A stretch of 5,828 bases of DNA from positions 1 to 5,828 of the forward strand of contig DAOVXR010000127.1 of the NCBI GenBank assembly GCA_030636065.1, in the 5' to 3' direction. This DNA is from Sedimentisphaerales bacterium (GTDB lineage: Bacteria; Planctomycetota; Phycisphaerae; Sedimentisphaerales; SM23-30). The translations under genes and the position numbers were made by a program. This document shows, piece by piece, positions 1-5,552 of the stretch. Below the pieces are notes generated by a model that did no database searches, was not told the DNA's origin, and saw only the letters and a list, made by a program, of their open reading frames with translations. Within the stretch, counting starts at the first letter, position 1. Each line of letters opens with the position of its first letter.

Positions 1-1
1 A

Positions 2-1186
2 CAGTTACCCTATAAGGTTGGCCTGCGCGGCCTGCAAACAGGCTCACCCATATATCTCGGCGGCGCCAAGGTCGGACAGATTACCGAGACCAGCATCGCG
101 TATCTCAACTCTGAAAAGGATGTGTTCGTATCTTTTACCTTGAAAATTCCCCGTCAATATCCCTTGCGCCACGACTGCGTCCTGATCCCCGAAAGCAACG
201 TACTTGGCGGCCAGACGATGCTCGTGATCGAGGACCTTGGCTGCCGGGGCGAACCTGTTCCGGACGGCGCCACGGTCAAACTTAAACTGGGCGACAGTAT
301 GACCGAAGCAATCAAACGTGAGTTCGACCCGGACAACCCCGACAGCCTCATAGCTCGGCTTAAATTCGAGGTTGATCGCAAGAATGATTCTTCCATCATA
401 GCTTCACTGGCCCACACTGCCGCTAACCTCAGGCAGATTACCGCCAAGATCGAACGGCAGTTCACCTTAGACGAACAAAAACTTACAATGATGGCCAAGG
501 TTCATTCGATCCTCAATAATCTCGGTAATATTACCGACCGGGTCAACACCCAATTAGATACGGACAACAAGGCTGCGGTTATCACCAGACTCCAGTCCGC
601 CCTGGACAAACTCGATGATAATCTGACCGAGATAAAGGAAACCATTCAGACCAACAAGGAAAATGTAACCCGGATGGTTACTTCGCTCAAAAACACGGCC
701 CAGACACTGGAAAAAGACATACCGGAAATTACCGGCCGGATCAGGCAGACTCTCGTCAAGGTTGACGCTTCCGTCGATACCGCAAAGGTAACCATACAAA
801 ACCTCAGGCAATTTTCCGCTCAGGCTCGCGATGTCGCCGTGGTCAACCGTGATAACATCAACCAGCTCATCAATAATATTACCGAAGTCAGCTCGAATCT
901 CAAACTCACCAGCCGCGAAGTTCGTCGCGCGCCCTGGAAACTGCTCTACAAACCAGGGAAGGAACAGTTGAAGATTCAGGGCCTGATCGATTCCGCCGGT
1001 GCCTTTGCCACCGGTGCCGAACGCCTCGACAATGCCACTTTACGCCTACGCAGCATCCTGACCACTACAAGCGAAAAAATACCGCTCGATAAGCAAATCA
1101 TCGATTCCATTCTTGCCGAACTCGAAATTAGTTTCGGACAATTCAAAAAAGCCGAACAGAAATTCTGGGATGAACTGCCCGGATAG
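2..1186 (+). CDS. MCE/MlaD-family lipid-transport substrate-binding protein, 5'-truncated by window edge
   Basis: The frame is open from the window edge to a TAG stop, giving 394 residues; the true start and the expected N-terminal membrane anchor lie upstream. Residues about 5-93 are an MCE domain: GLRGLQTGSPIYLGGAKVGQ at residues 8-27 matches the family signature, and NVLGGQTMLVIEDLG at 66-80 matches the second conserved strand block, followed by PVPDGATV. Residues about 110-305 are almost entirely helical, coiled-coil-like and rich in Asn, Thr, Gln and Lys. An APWKLLYKP motif (310-318) and another helical tail end the protein. In known systems MCE proteins form hexameric rings or tubes that pass phospholipids or other hydrophobic molecules between inner and outer membranes, with MlaE-type permease and MlaF-type ATPase partners. 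Those genes probably lie upstream but are not visible here. An internal GTG at 122 would remove the core of the MCE domain and is not the start. The family is clear; the substrate is unknown. Confidence 0.9.
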   Translation, partial: QLPYKVGLRGLQTGSPIYLGGAKVGQITETSIAYLNSEKDVFVSFTLKIPRQYPLRHDCVLIPESNVLGGQTMLVIEDLGCRGEPVPDGATVKLKLGDSMTEAIKREFDPDNPDSLIARLKFEVDRKNDSSIIASLAHTAANLRQITAKIERQFTLDEQKLTMMAKVHSILNNLGNITDRVNTQLDTDNKAAVITRLQSALDKLDDNLTEIKETIQTNKENVTRMVTSLKNTAQTLEKDIPEITGRIRQTLVKVDASVDTAKVTIQNLRQFSAQARDVAVVNRDNINQLINNITEVSSNLKLTSREVRRAPWKLLYKPGKEQLKIQGLIDSAGAFATGAERLDNATLRLRSILTTTSEKIPLDKQIIDSILAELEISFGQFKKAEQKFWDELPG

Positions 1187-1255
1187 TTTCTAATTTGTAA
1201 GACAAACACGCGGAGTACTACTGCTTTGTAACGCTTAAAATTGTGGGATATCGCT

Positions 1256-1274
1256 GACTTTATTGGAGTTGAGC
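1256..1274 (+). repeat. 19-bp interspersed repeat, copy 1
   Basis: GACTTTATTGGAGTTGAGC occurs here and again at 5618-5636 with one difference (T versus C at the ninth base). Both copies lie outside coding sequence, shortly downstream of a stop codon. A 19-base match with one mismatch between two intergenic spots 4.3 kb apart is not expected by chance, so this is probably part of a dispersed repeat family. The function is unknown. Confidence 0.6.
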
Positions 1275-1362
1275 CTATAAAAGATAAATAGTACTTGCCA
1301 CAGACCACGTCTTCAGCTTAAAATGGTTGGAATGACAGAGCTATAAAACTGGGACAAATTAA

Positions 1363-1384
1363 CCGGCTTTGCCGGAACTTTTTT
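1363..1384 (+). terminator. Candidate intrinsic terminator (short GC hairpin plus T-run)
   Basis: CCGGC and GCCGG (1363-1367 and 1371-1375) pair around a TTT loop, followed after AAC by six Ts (1379-1384). The stem is only five base pairs. It lies 177 nt after the MCE stop codon, so it could end that transcript, or it may simply be part of the repeat cluster. It is weaker than a standard terminator. Confidence 0.4.
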
Positions 1385-1454
1385 GCCACAGAGAACACCG
1401 AGTTCACAGAGATTTGTAATTTCTTTTCTCTGAGCTCTCTGAGACCTCTGTGGC
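1385..1454. repeat. CCACAGAG-type imperfect inverted repeat (MITE/REP-like)
   Basis: The outer arms GCCACAGAG (1385-1393) and CTCTGTGGC (1446-1454) are perfect inverted repeats. Extending inward, the 28-base arms 1385-1412 and 1427-1454 match at 21 of 28 positions around a 14-base loop, so the DNA or RNA could fold into one long hairpin. Each arm is itself built from short CACAGAG/CCGAG/CTCAGAG units about ten bases apart. Similar CCACAGAG...CTCTGTGG palindromes are, as I recall, abundant between genes in many environmental bacterial genomes; they look like non-autonomous mobile or REP-type elements. It ends 52 nt before the start of the next gene. Confidence 0.6.
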
Positions 1455-1493
1455 CAATACAAATTCCTACACAATTACAATCAATATTAACAC

Positions 1494-1498
1494 AGGAG
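1494..1498 (+). promoter_or_regulatory. Ribosome binding site deciding the orf245 start
   Basis: AGGAG ends eight bases before ATG 1507. This supports 1507 over the in-frame GTG at 1450, which lies inside the arm of the inverted repeat and would add 19 residues of low-complexity translated repeat and spacer. Confidence 0.7.
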
Positions 1499-1506
1499 TG
1501 AAGATA

Positions 1507-2244
1507 ATGGAGAAAGTATCGCTCTGGAAACGGATGGGAGGGTGGTTACGCCGCCCGCAAACATCAAGGGACGGTCTGGAGGTGGTTCATCACGACGCGG
1601 AGGGCCTGGTCGTGGAACCTCTCGAAGATAAAGACACAAGCGAAACCCCCTCAACCTTATCAGCCCACGGCAATAAAAAGGAAGTGCAGCTTGCCGCCCT
1701 GGAAGGAAGTTTCAATCGTCTCGTGGAGGTGCTCGAATCACTCAACAATAATGTTGTTCGGCAGCACGACCAGAACAAGGACCTGATCGACCATCTGACT
1801 CAGACAAGCGACCTTATGCGGGCGCTACCTGAAAATGTCGAAGCCCAGGGCCGTTCGGTACAAAACCTGGCTCAAGAAATAAAAGAACATACTCTCCGCA
1901 GTCAGCAGGTAGTCGAGATCGTCAAGGCACTGCCCGACCTGAACCGGCAACAAGTGGACCGGCTCGGAGATATCGCTCATCAGATGGAAGATTCCGTCGA
2001 AAGCAGCGTCCGCATGACTGAGTCCTTTAATCGGTTTGATGGCACTGTTCAGGGCATGCTCAATAACTCAAAGGCTCAGACAGCCTCGCTGGCCAATATG
2101 GGTGAGATGTTCGAAAAGAATGAGCAGCAATTGCATACGCTAATCAAGCAACAAAACCGCCGATTCACATGGCTGCTGGTATTTGTTTTGCTGGCAAGTG
2201 TTGTCGGCCTGGGGACTGTTGTCGCTTTTCTGCTGCTTAACTGA
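1507..2244 (+). CDS. Tail-anchored coiled-coil membrane protein, function unknown (orf245)
   Basis: This 245-residue protein has no signal peptide. Its N-terminus is basic and amphipathic (residues 1-19, with Trp7, Trp13, Arg15 and Arg16), followed by an acidic, probably disordered stretch (about 20-58). A long helical region of about 60-215 carries two related units beginning ALPEN (106-110) and ALPDL (141-145), spaced 35 residues apart. A hydrophobic segment at about 220-243 comes just before the C-terminus, after a QQNRR positive flank. The topology is therefore a cytoplasmic coiled coil anchored by its C-terminal end. Planctomycete genomes encode many proteins with LP-punctuated coiled-coil repeats of this kind, as I recall, but I do not know a defined function. 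It lies on the same strand as the MCE gene, yet 320 bp of repeats and a possible terminator separate them, so co-transcription is uncertain. A structural or scaffolding role near the inner membrane is conceivable but is inference. Confidence 0.8.
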   Translation: MEKVSLWKRMGGWLRRPQTSRDGLEVVHHDAEGLVVEPLEDKDTSETPSTLSAHGNKKEVQLAALEGSFNRLVEVLESLNNNVVRQHDQNKDLIDHLTQTSDLMRALPENVEAQGRSVQNLAQEIKEHTLRSQQVVEIVKALPDLNRQQVDRLGDIAHQMEDSVESSVRMTESFNRFDGTVQGMLNNSKAQTASLANMGEMFEKNEQQLHTLIKQQNRRFTWLLVFVLLASVVGLGTVVAFLLLN

Positions 2245-2307
2245 AAAAACACGAAAAACCGTGGTTCTATTAGCCTTGAAAGGGCGAAAGAACACAATCT
2301 GAAAGAA

Positions 2308-2321
2308 GTGTGAGCGCTTAC
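2308..2321. promoter_or_regulatory. Near-palindromic operator-like site upstream of orf104
   Basis: GTGAGCGCTTAC (2310-2321) is palindromic at 10 of 12 positions and has the central CG typical of LacI-family operators. With the preceding GT it forms GTGTGAGCGCTTAC. Almost the same sequence, lacking one central C, lies on the minus strand at 5078-5090 upstream of the PIG-L gene. It lies 49 bases before the orf104 start, a reasonable operator position. No regulator gene is in the window, so this is a weak prediction. Confidence 0.25.
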
Positions 2322-2370
2322 GGTTAAAGTCATTGTACGGAAGCATAGTCTTTGTAAAAGGGATTAAAAA

Positions 2371-2685
2371 ATGAATCAAAAAGACAAAATGGAAATCAAG
2401 CGTCTGGCAAAAGAGGGCAAAACCATCGCCACAATTACAGCTAAAGATTACCCAGAGTGTGACTACTGGGATATTTACCAAGTTGTCTACGGAGGAGGTG
2501 GCCGAAGTGCAATTGGAGTTAAAAGGGTAATATCAAACAGATTGAAGAGGCTTGGCTCAACTAAGAAAAAAGCAGAAAGGGATATGATTATTCAGGAAAT
2601 CGAAGACTTGGTTTGGAACATCTACAACAGATTGAAATCAAACCAGCAAAAGCTATATGGTATAAGGAATGTTCTGAACAAATAA
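2371..2685 (+). CDS. Small conserved-looking hypothetical protein (orf104)
   Basis: A 104-residue, Lys/Arg-rich soluble protein with no signal peptide or membrane segment. The N-terminal part (IKRLAKEGKTIATI at 9-22, then DYWDIYQVVYGGGGRSA at 31-47) reads like a helix-turn-helix-sized module followed by a glycine loop; KRVISNRLKRL (51-61) and residues 66-96 form further helices. I recall similar small proteins in scattered bacteria, all unnamed, so DNA or RNA binding is a guess. ATG 2371 has a modest AAAGGGA ribosome binding site (2357-2363) seven bases upstream; ATG 2389 is an alternative. Six of its eight arginines use AGA/AGG, against one of fifteen in orf245 just upstream, and the gene is visibly richer in A and T. 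This suggests recent transfer. It is the last + strand gene before the convergent junction. Confidence 0.7.
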   Translation: MNQKDKMEIKRLAKEGKTIATITAKDYPECDYWDIYQVVYGGGGRSAIGVKRVISNRLKRLGSTKKKAERDMIIQEIEDLVWNIYNRLKSNQQKLYGIRNVLNK

Positions 2686-2748
2686 TAACTGTAACCAATC
2701 ACGCTATCCGACCGCTATTTCGTGGCACTCCTCCACTGTGATAGTTAA

Positions 2749-2770
2749 GTAGGGTGCGATGTATCGCACC
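2749..2770 (+). repeat. REP-like palindrome with GTAGGGTG head
   Basis: GGTGCGA (2753-2759) and TCGCACC (2764-2770) form a perfect seven-base-pair stem around a TGTA loop, preceded by GTAG so that the element reads GTAGGGTG plus palindrome. It has no T-run on either side, so it is not a standard terminator, although it sits in the convergent gap between orf104 and pdxB. A second GTAG(A)GTG-headed palindrome lies on the minus strand at 5594-5615. Such palindromes are, as I recall, a common intergenic repeat class in many genomes. Confidence 0.6.
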
Positions 2771-2781
2771 ATTGCTCCGGC

Positions 2782-2919
2782 TTACAGCTTGATAAATGTC
2801 TTGTGGCGGTACAGGAACCATAAAAGCAGCCATTTCACCATAAGAGCGCCCAACAATAAGCCAACAGTACTGAACGAGCCGGCATAACTGAGTACGCCCT
2901 GAAGAAAGTCCCTTAAGTT
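2782..2919 (-). pseudogene. Start-less C-terminal remnant of a membrane protein
   Basis: Immediately after pdxB on the same strand, in another frame, is an open stretch of 45 codons that begins right after a TAA (2922-2920) and ends at TAA 2784-2782. It has no usable start near its beginning. From residue 4 it reads DFLQGVLSYAGSF, then a strongly hydrophobic helix (TVGLLLGALMVKWLLLWFL), then the basic tail YRHKTFIKL. A transmembrane helix followed by a short YR.K.FIK-type tail resembles the last helix of polytopic membrane acyltransferases (DUF5009/HGSNAT-like), from memory. Since PdxB is full length, the upstream part of this gene has probably been deleted. It could instead be chance, or a short peptide starting at an internal TTG or ATG. 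Confidence 0.35.
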
Positions 2920-4058
2920 TTAAATCCCAATATGGCCAGTTTTTTTCTGATTTGCTCAGCCGGACCCTGTAGTTTTATCCGCGTATTAAACGCTTCTCGC
3001 CGCACGGGATAATTCTTGCGCAGCTCATCGAAATATTTACCTTTTTCACTGTTGGTTAATGTGATAATTTCGCGTAATCTGCCGTCGTCGCCCATAATGT
3101 CGTAAATACGCGTCATTGCTTGTGTTAGAAGTTGCTGGTCTGTATTGCCGGTCAAATCGAGTTCGATTGTCGGTACCGGCGGTTTTGGCAGTAATCGGTT
3201 GATCTGCGATGTCGCTTCAGTTCCAAGGAATTCACATAGTTTTTGGTACAGCATTACGGTACCGTTCACCTTACCGTCAAGCGAATACCCGGCGATATGC
3301 GGTGTGGCAATTGCCACTTGATCGAGCAACCCCATATCGATTTCCGGTTCATTTTCCCAGACGTCCAGAACCACCGGCCCTATGTTCCCTTTTGTTATTT
3401 GTTTTTTTAATTCCTTATTATCGACAACCGCGCCCCGCGAACTGTTAATCAGTAGCGTATCCGGCCTTAACCGCCCCAGCTTTTCCTGATCGAACAGATG
3501 CCACGTCGCGTCCGGCCCCGAACGGGTAAGCGGCACATGACAGGTGATTATGTCCGCCTCTTCCAAAACACGCGCCAACGAAACAAATCGTTTATCGCCG
3601 GTCTCTCGTTGCAGCGGCGGGTCGTTGGGCAGTACCTTCAGGCCCAGTGCCGGGGCCTTTTTCTCTATGTTCGAGCCGATATTGCCCACCCCGATAATCC
3701 CAAGCGTCCTGCCCTGAAGCTCCCAGCCGTATTTTTCCGCCAGTATTAGAATCGCTGTTATCACATATTCCGCCACCGAATTCGAGTTACTGCCCGCGGC
3801 ACTGACAAACGTGATTTCCCGACTTGACAGATATTCCCGATCGACGTGATCGGTTCCGATAGTTGCCGTTCCGACAAAGCGTACCGAACTGTCAGACAGC
3901 AGTTGCTCATTTACCTTTGTTACCGACCGTACTAAAAGTACATCCGCACCGGCTAAGACACCGGCACTCATCTGACGCCCGGAGACACAGAGTACGTCGC
4001 CTAAGGAAGCGAAAATTTCCCTGACAAACGGTATATTCTCATCAGCTACGATTTTCAT
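2913..4058 (-). CDS. pdxB: Erythronate-4-phosphate dehydrogenase (vitamin B6 synthesis)
   Basis: PdxB oxidises 4-phospho-D-erythronate to 3-hydroxy-2-oxo-4-phosphooxybutanoate, the second step of the DXP-dependent pyridoxal phosphate pathway in the cytoplasm. The 381 residues are close to the 378 of the E. coli enzyme. The start MKIVADENIPF, the segment VRSVTKVNE (44-52) and TDHVD (69-73) are diagnostic. The NAD-binding loop GVGNIG is at 123-128. The catalytic triad of D-2-hydroxyacid dehydrogenases is intact: Arg208 in SSRGAVVDN, Glu237 in VWENEPE and His254 in TPHIAGYSLDGK, at the same numbers as in E. coli. The C-terminal PdxB dimerisation region (about 300-381) is present, with the conserved FDELRKNYPVRRE. 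A TTG three codons upstream (4067) gives an alternative start, but ATG 4058 matches the family start. No Shine-Dalgarno is visible in the 18-nt gap after the PIG-L stop codon, so translation may depend on coupling. It is the last intact gene of the minus-strand unit. Confidence 0.93.
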   Translation of the reverse strand: MKIVADENIPFVREIFASLGDVLCVSGRQMSAGVLAGADVLLVRSVTKVNEQLLSDSSVRFVGTATIGTDHVDREYLSSREITFVSAAGSNSNSVAEYVITAILILAEKYGWELQGRTLGIIGVGNIGSNIEKKAPALGLKVLPNDPPLQRETGDKRFVSLARVLEEADIITCHVPLTRSGPDATWHLFDQEKLGRLRPDTLLINSSRGAVVDNKELKKQITKGNIGPVVLDVWENEPEIDMGLLDQVAIATPHIAGYSLDGKVNGTVMLYQKLCEFLGTEATSQINRLLPKPPVPTIELDLTGNTDQQLLTQAMTRIYDIMGDDGRLREIITLTNSEKGKYFDELRKNYPVRREAFNTRIKLQGPAEQIRKKLAILGFKT

Positions 4059-4076
4059 AATAATCAATGGGACGGA

Positions 4077-5054
4077 CTATTTTTCGAAGGACGGAAACAG
4101 CTTTATCAGTTCTGCCTGGGATGGCCGTCGGCCGTACTCACATAACTCGAACGCCTCCGCATATTTCACTTTCCTGCCCTTCTTTTCGCCATATAGTTCG
4201 ATGAGTCTGTCGCGGTATTTGTCGGCGGCAAACCGATTGGCAAAATAGCTGCGAACCTCACTGCGACGGACTGCCAGTTCCGCCTGGTCCCTGGGGATCA
4301 TTCTCCTTCTTGGCCCCTTTTCCCCGCCACAACAGCCCCCCTCGACAAACTGCGAGTCGATAACCGAAAGGGCCTCCAGCTTCTGGTCTATCACTTCGTC
4401 GATTGCCACTACTACATCCGGCCGAAAGGGGTTCGGCGTCTGAAACTGATCCATACAATACAAAAATACCGGGTTCCTGGTCAGGTGCGGCACATCCGGG
4501 CAAAAAAACGGTACTACAACTATGAACGCAGCGTCTTGCACCAGGATTCCGGTATAACGGTGGTCCGGATGGTAGTCATTGGTCCGATGTGAAATAACAA
4601 TATCTGCTTTCCATTCTCGAATGAGCTTGACGATTGTCTTGCGGTTCTCCAGGGTTGGCATAAGCTCCCCGTCGTGAATGTCCAATACCTGTGTCTCAGC
4701 AATGCCCAGTATTTTTGCTGCCTCTTGCACCTCTTTCAAACGCCGCTGGGCCAGCGGGCCACCTGCCATCTTCCAATGTCCGAGATCTCCGTTTGCAGTT
4801 GACACAAATTTAACCTTGTGTCCCTGTGCCGCCCACATCGCGGCAACGCCTCCAGCTTCGATCTCGCAATCATCCGGATGGGCCCCGAACATGATGATAC
4901 GGAGTTCACCCGAACTGTTTATCGATCCCTGGTTGGCCCGTTCACTAACCAACACCGATTGCGGTTTATTCTTTGCGTCTGCCCCAGCGCTACACGACAA
5001 ACTAACTATCGATACCAGCATAAGAGTAACAACAACAGCAAATTTCTTTTTCAT
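4077..5054 (-). CDS. Exported PIG-L family (LmbE-like) zinc deacetylase
   Basis: A 325-residue PIG-L/LmbE-family protein. Such enzymes use one zinc to remove acetyl groups from N-acetylglucosamine-type substrates, as in MshB, BshB and GPI-anchor synthesis. The metal site is complete: AHPDD at 58-62 (His59 and Asp62 as ligands, Asp61 as base) and HPDH at 162-165 (His165 as third ligand). The C-terminal signature KYAEAFELCEYGRRP (297-311) is typical of a subfamily I associate with Planctomycetota and Bacteroidota. The N-terminus is a signal peptide: MKKK, hydrophobic residues 5-20, then Cys21 in VSLSC (an imperfect lipobox, with Ser at -3) and ADA at 25-27, a good signal peptidase I site. Whether it is a lipoprotein or a soluble periplasmic protein is therefore undecided. 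The start at 5054 has AGGA eight bases upstream. It lies 42 nt after orf149 and 18 nt before pdxB. The natural substrate is unknown; a periplasmic sugar conjugate is likely. Confidence 0.88.
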   Translation of the reverse strand: MKKKFAVVVTLMLVSIVSLSCSAGADAKNKPQSVLVSERANQGSINSSGELRIIMFGAHPDDCEIEAGGVAAMWAAQGHKVKFVSTANGDLGHWKMAGGPLAQRRLKEVQEAAKILGIAETQVLDIHDGELMPTLENRKTIVKLIREWKADIVISHRTNDYHPDHRYTGILVQDAAFIVVVPFFCPDVPHLTRNPVFLYCMDQFQTPNPFRPDVVVAIDEVIDQKLEALSVIDSQFVEGGCCGGEKGPRRRMIPRDQAELAVRRSEVRSYFANRFAADKYRDRLIELYGEKKGRKVKYAEAFELCEYGRRPSQAELIKLFPSFEK

Positions 5055-5077
5055 CGCCTGGTTCCTTTAGTAATTTG

Positions 5078-5090
5078 GTAACGCTCACAC
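5078..5090 (-). promoter_or_regulatory. GTGTGAGCGTTAC motif upstream of the PIG-L gene
   Basis: Read on the minus strand, this 13-mer matches the 14-base site at 2308-2321 except for one missing C. It lies between the orf149 stop codon and the PIG-L ribosome binding site. It may be a shared regulator site or coincidence; losing one base would break the palindrome, which argues against a LacI-type operator. Confidence 0.15.
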
Positions 5091-5096
5091 AAATAC

Positions 5097-5546
5097 TTAA
5101 ACACGCTTTATCCGGCTTCGGCCCCGGCTGAGGGTATGCCGGACTTTGGTACCTGTTAAATAGGCCCGCACTCCAAAAAACAGCAGCCCCACAACAGTCA
5201 TAATGGTTGCCATAACAAGTAGGGCGAAAAGGTAATGGAAAAAAGACAAATTGTTTTTCTTCTCGGCCGAGGTTGCATCGGCATCCTCATCTTCCTGCTG
5301 CTTTTTCACCGTCTTTGAGAATGTTTTTTTCTCGCCACCATCTTTTTGGCTACTTATTGGTTCAGCAACAATATCGCTGTCGGCCTGACTTGCCCCCTGA
5401 ACAACCGAGGGTTCCCTGATCAGCAAATGCGATGCATAACACAGACCACTACCCACTATCGCCGCCACTACCGCAAGCAGAACAAACTTAAGCAGCGCCG
5501 ATTTGTTTTTTTCCTTCTTTGGCCCTATGGTTCTACGTCGTTTCAC
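5097..5546 (-). CDS. Small two-TM inner-membrane protein, function unknown (orf149)
   Basis: A 149-residue protein with a very basic N-terminus (ten Lys/Arg in the first 20 residues), a first hydrophobic helix at about 19-36, a polar charged loop (about 44-100; KKQQEDEDADA at 81-91), a second helix at about 102-126, and a basic C-terminal tail (RHTLSRGRSRIKRV). The positive-inside rule puts both ends in the cytoplasm and the loop in the periplasm. I recognise no family. The start is GTG 5546; there is no in-frame ATG or TTG upstream before a stop codon, no Shine-Dalgarno, and the next Met is within the second helix. A perfect TATAAT ends seven bases before the GTG, which fits a leaderless message. 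It is probably the first gene of a unit with the PIG-L gene and pdxB, but nothing shows what it does. Confidence 0.7.
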   Translation of the reverse strand: MKRRRTIGPKKEKNKSALLKFVLLAVVAAIVGSGLCYASHLLIREPSVVQGASQADSDIVAEPISSQKDGGEKKTFSKTVKKQQEDEDADATSAEKKNNLSFFHYLFALLVMATIMTVVGLLFFGVRAYLTGTKVRHTLSRGRSRIKRV

Positions 5547-5552
5547 AGTCGA

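Larger units (their letters stand above)
1187..1506. other. Repeat-bearing intergenic region between MCE gene and orf245
   Basis: These 320 bases contain no convincing gene. A minus-strand frame entering from 1308 only shadows the MCE gene. The region holds, in order, a 19-bp sequence repeated near the right end of the window (1256-1274), a TTGCCACAGA decamer (1295-1304) that recurs at 1383-1392, a five-base-pair GC hairpin with six Ts (1363-1384), and a 70-bp imperfect inverted repeat (1385-1454). The last stretch, 1455-1506, is AT-rich and carries the ribosome binding site of the next gene. A promoter for that gene probably lies here, but I could not pick out a convincing -35/-10 pair. Confidence 0.6.

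Noticed and set aside
1295..1304. TTGCCACAGA decamer as a second half-copy of the CCACAGAG repeat
   Set aside because: Only ten bases match the start of the full element and no partner arm is nearby, so it is noted but not called as a repeat copy.
976..1308. Minus-strand 110-codon frame
   Set aside because: Most of it is antisense to the MCE gene and the rest covers intergenic repeats; no start signal or family resemblance.
1450..1506. GTG-initiated 19-residue extension of orf245
   Set aside because: It starts inside the arm of the inverted repeat and encodes low-complexity residues; ATG 1507 has a well-placed AGGAG.
2253..2268. CACG/CGTG hairpin just after orf245 as a terminator
   Set aside because: The stem is only four base pairs and there is no following T-run.
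4059..4067. TTG start adding three residues to PdxB
   Set aside because: The family begins at the MKI.. position, and the TTG has no better ribosome binding site.
4258..4503. Alternative minus-strand frame inside the PIG-L gene, considered as evidence of a double frameshift around the Gly/Cys-rich loop
   Set aside because: Neither alternative frame restores recognisable family sequence, and the annotated frame continues correctly into the conserved C-terminus.
4678..5081. Plus-strand frames antisense to the PIG-L gene
   Set aside because: They are shadows of a gene with an intact metal site; no ribosome binding sites or family features.
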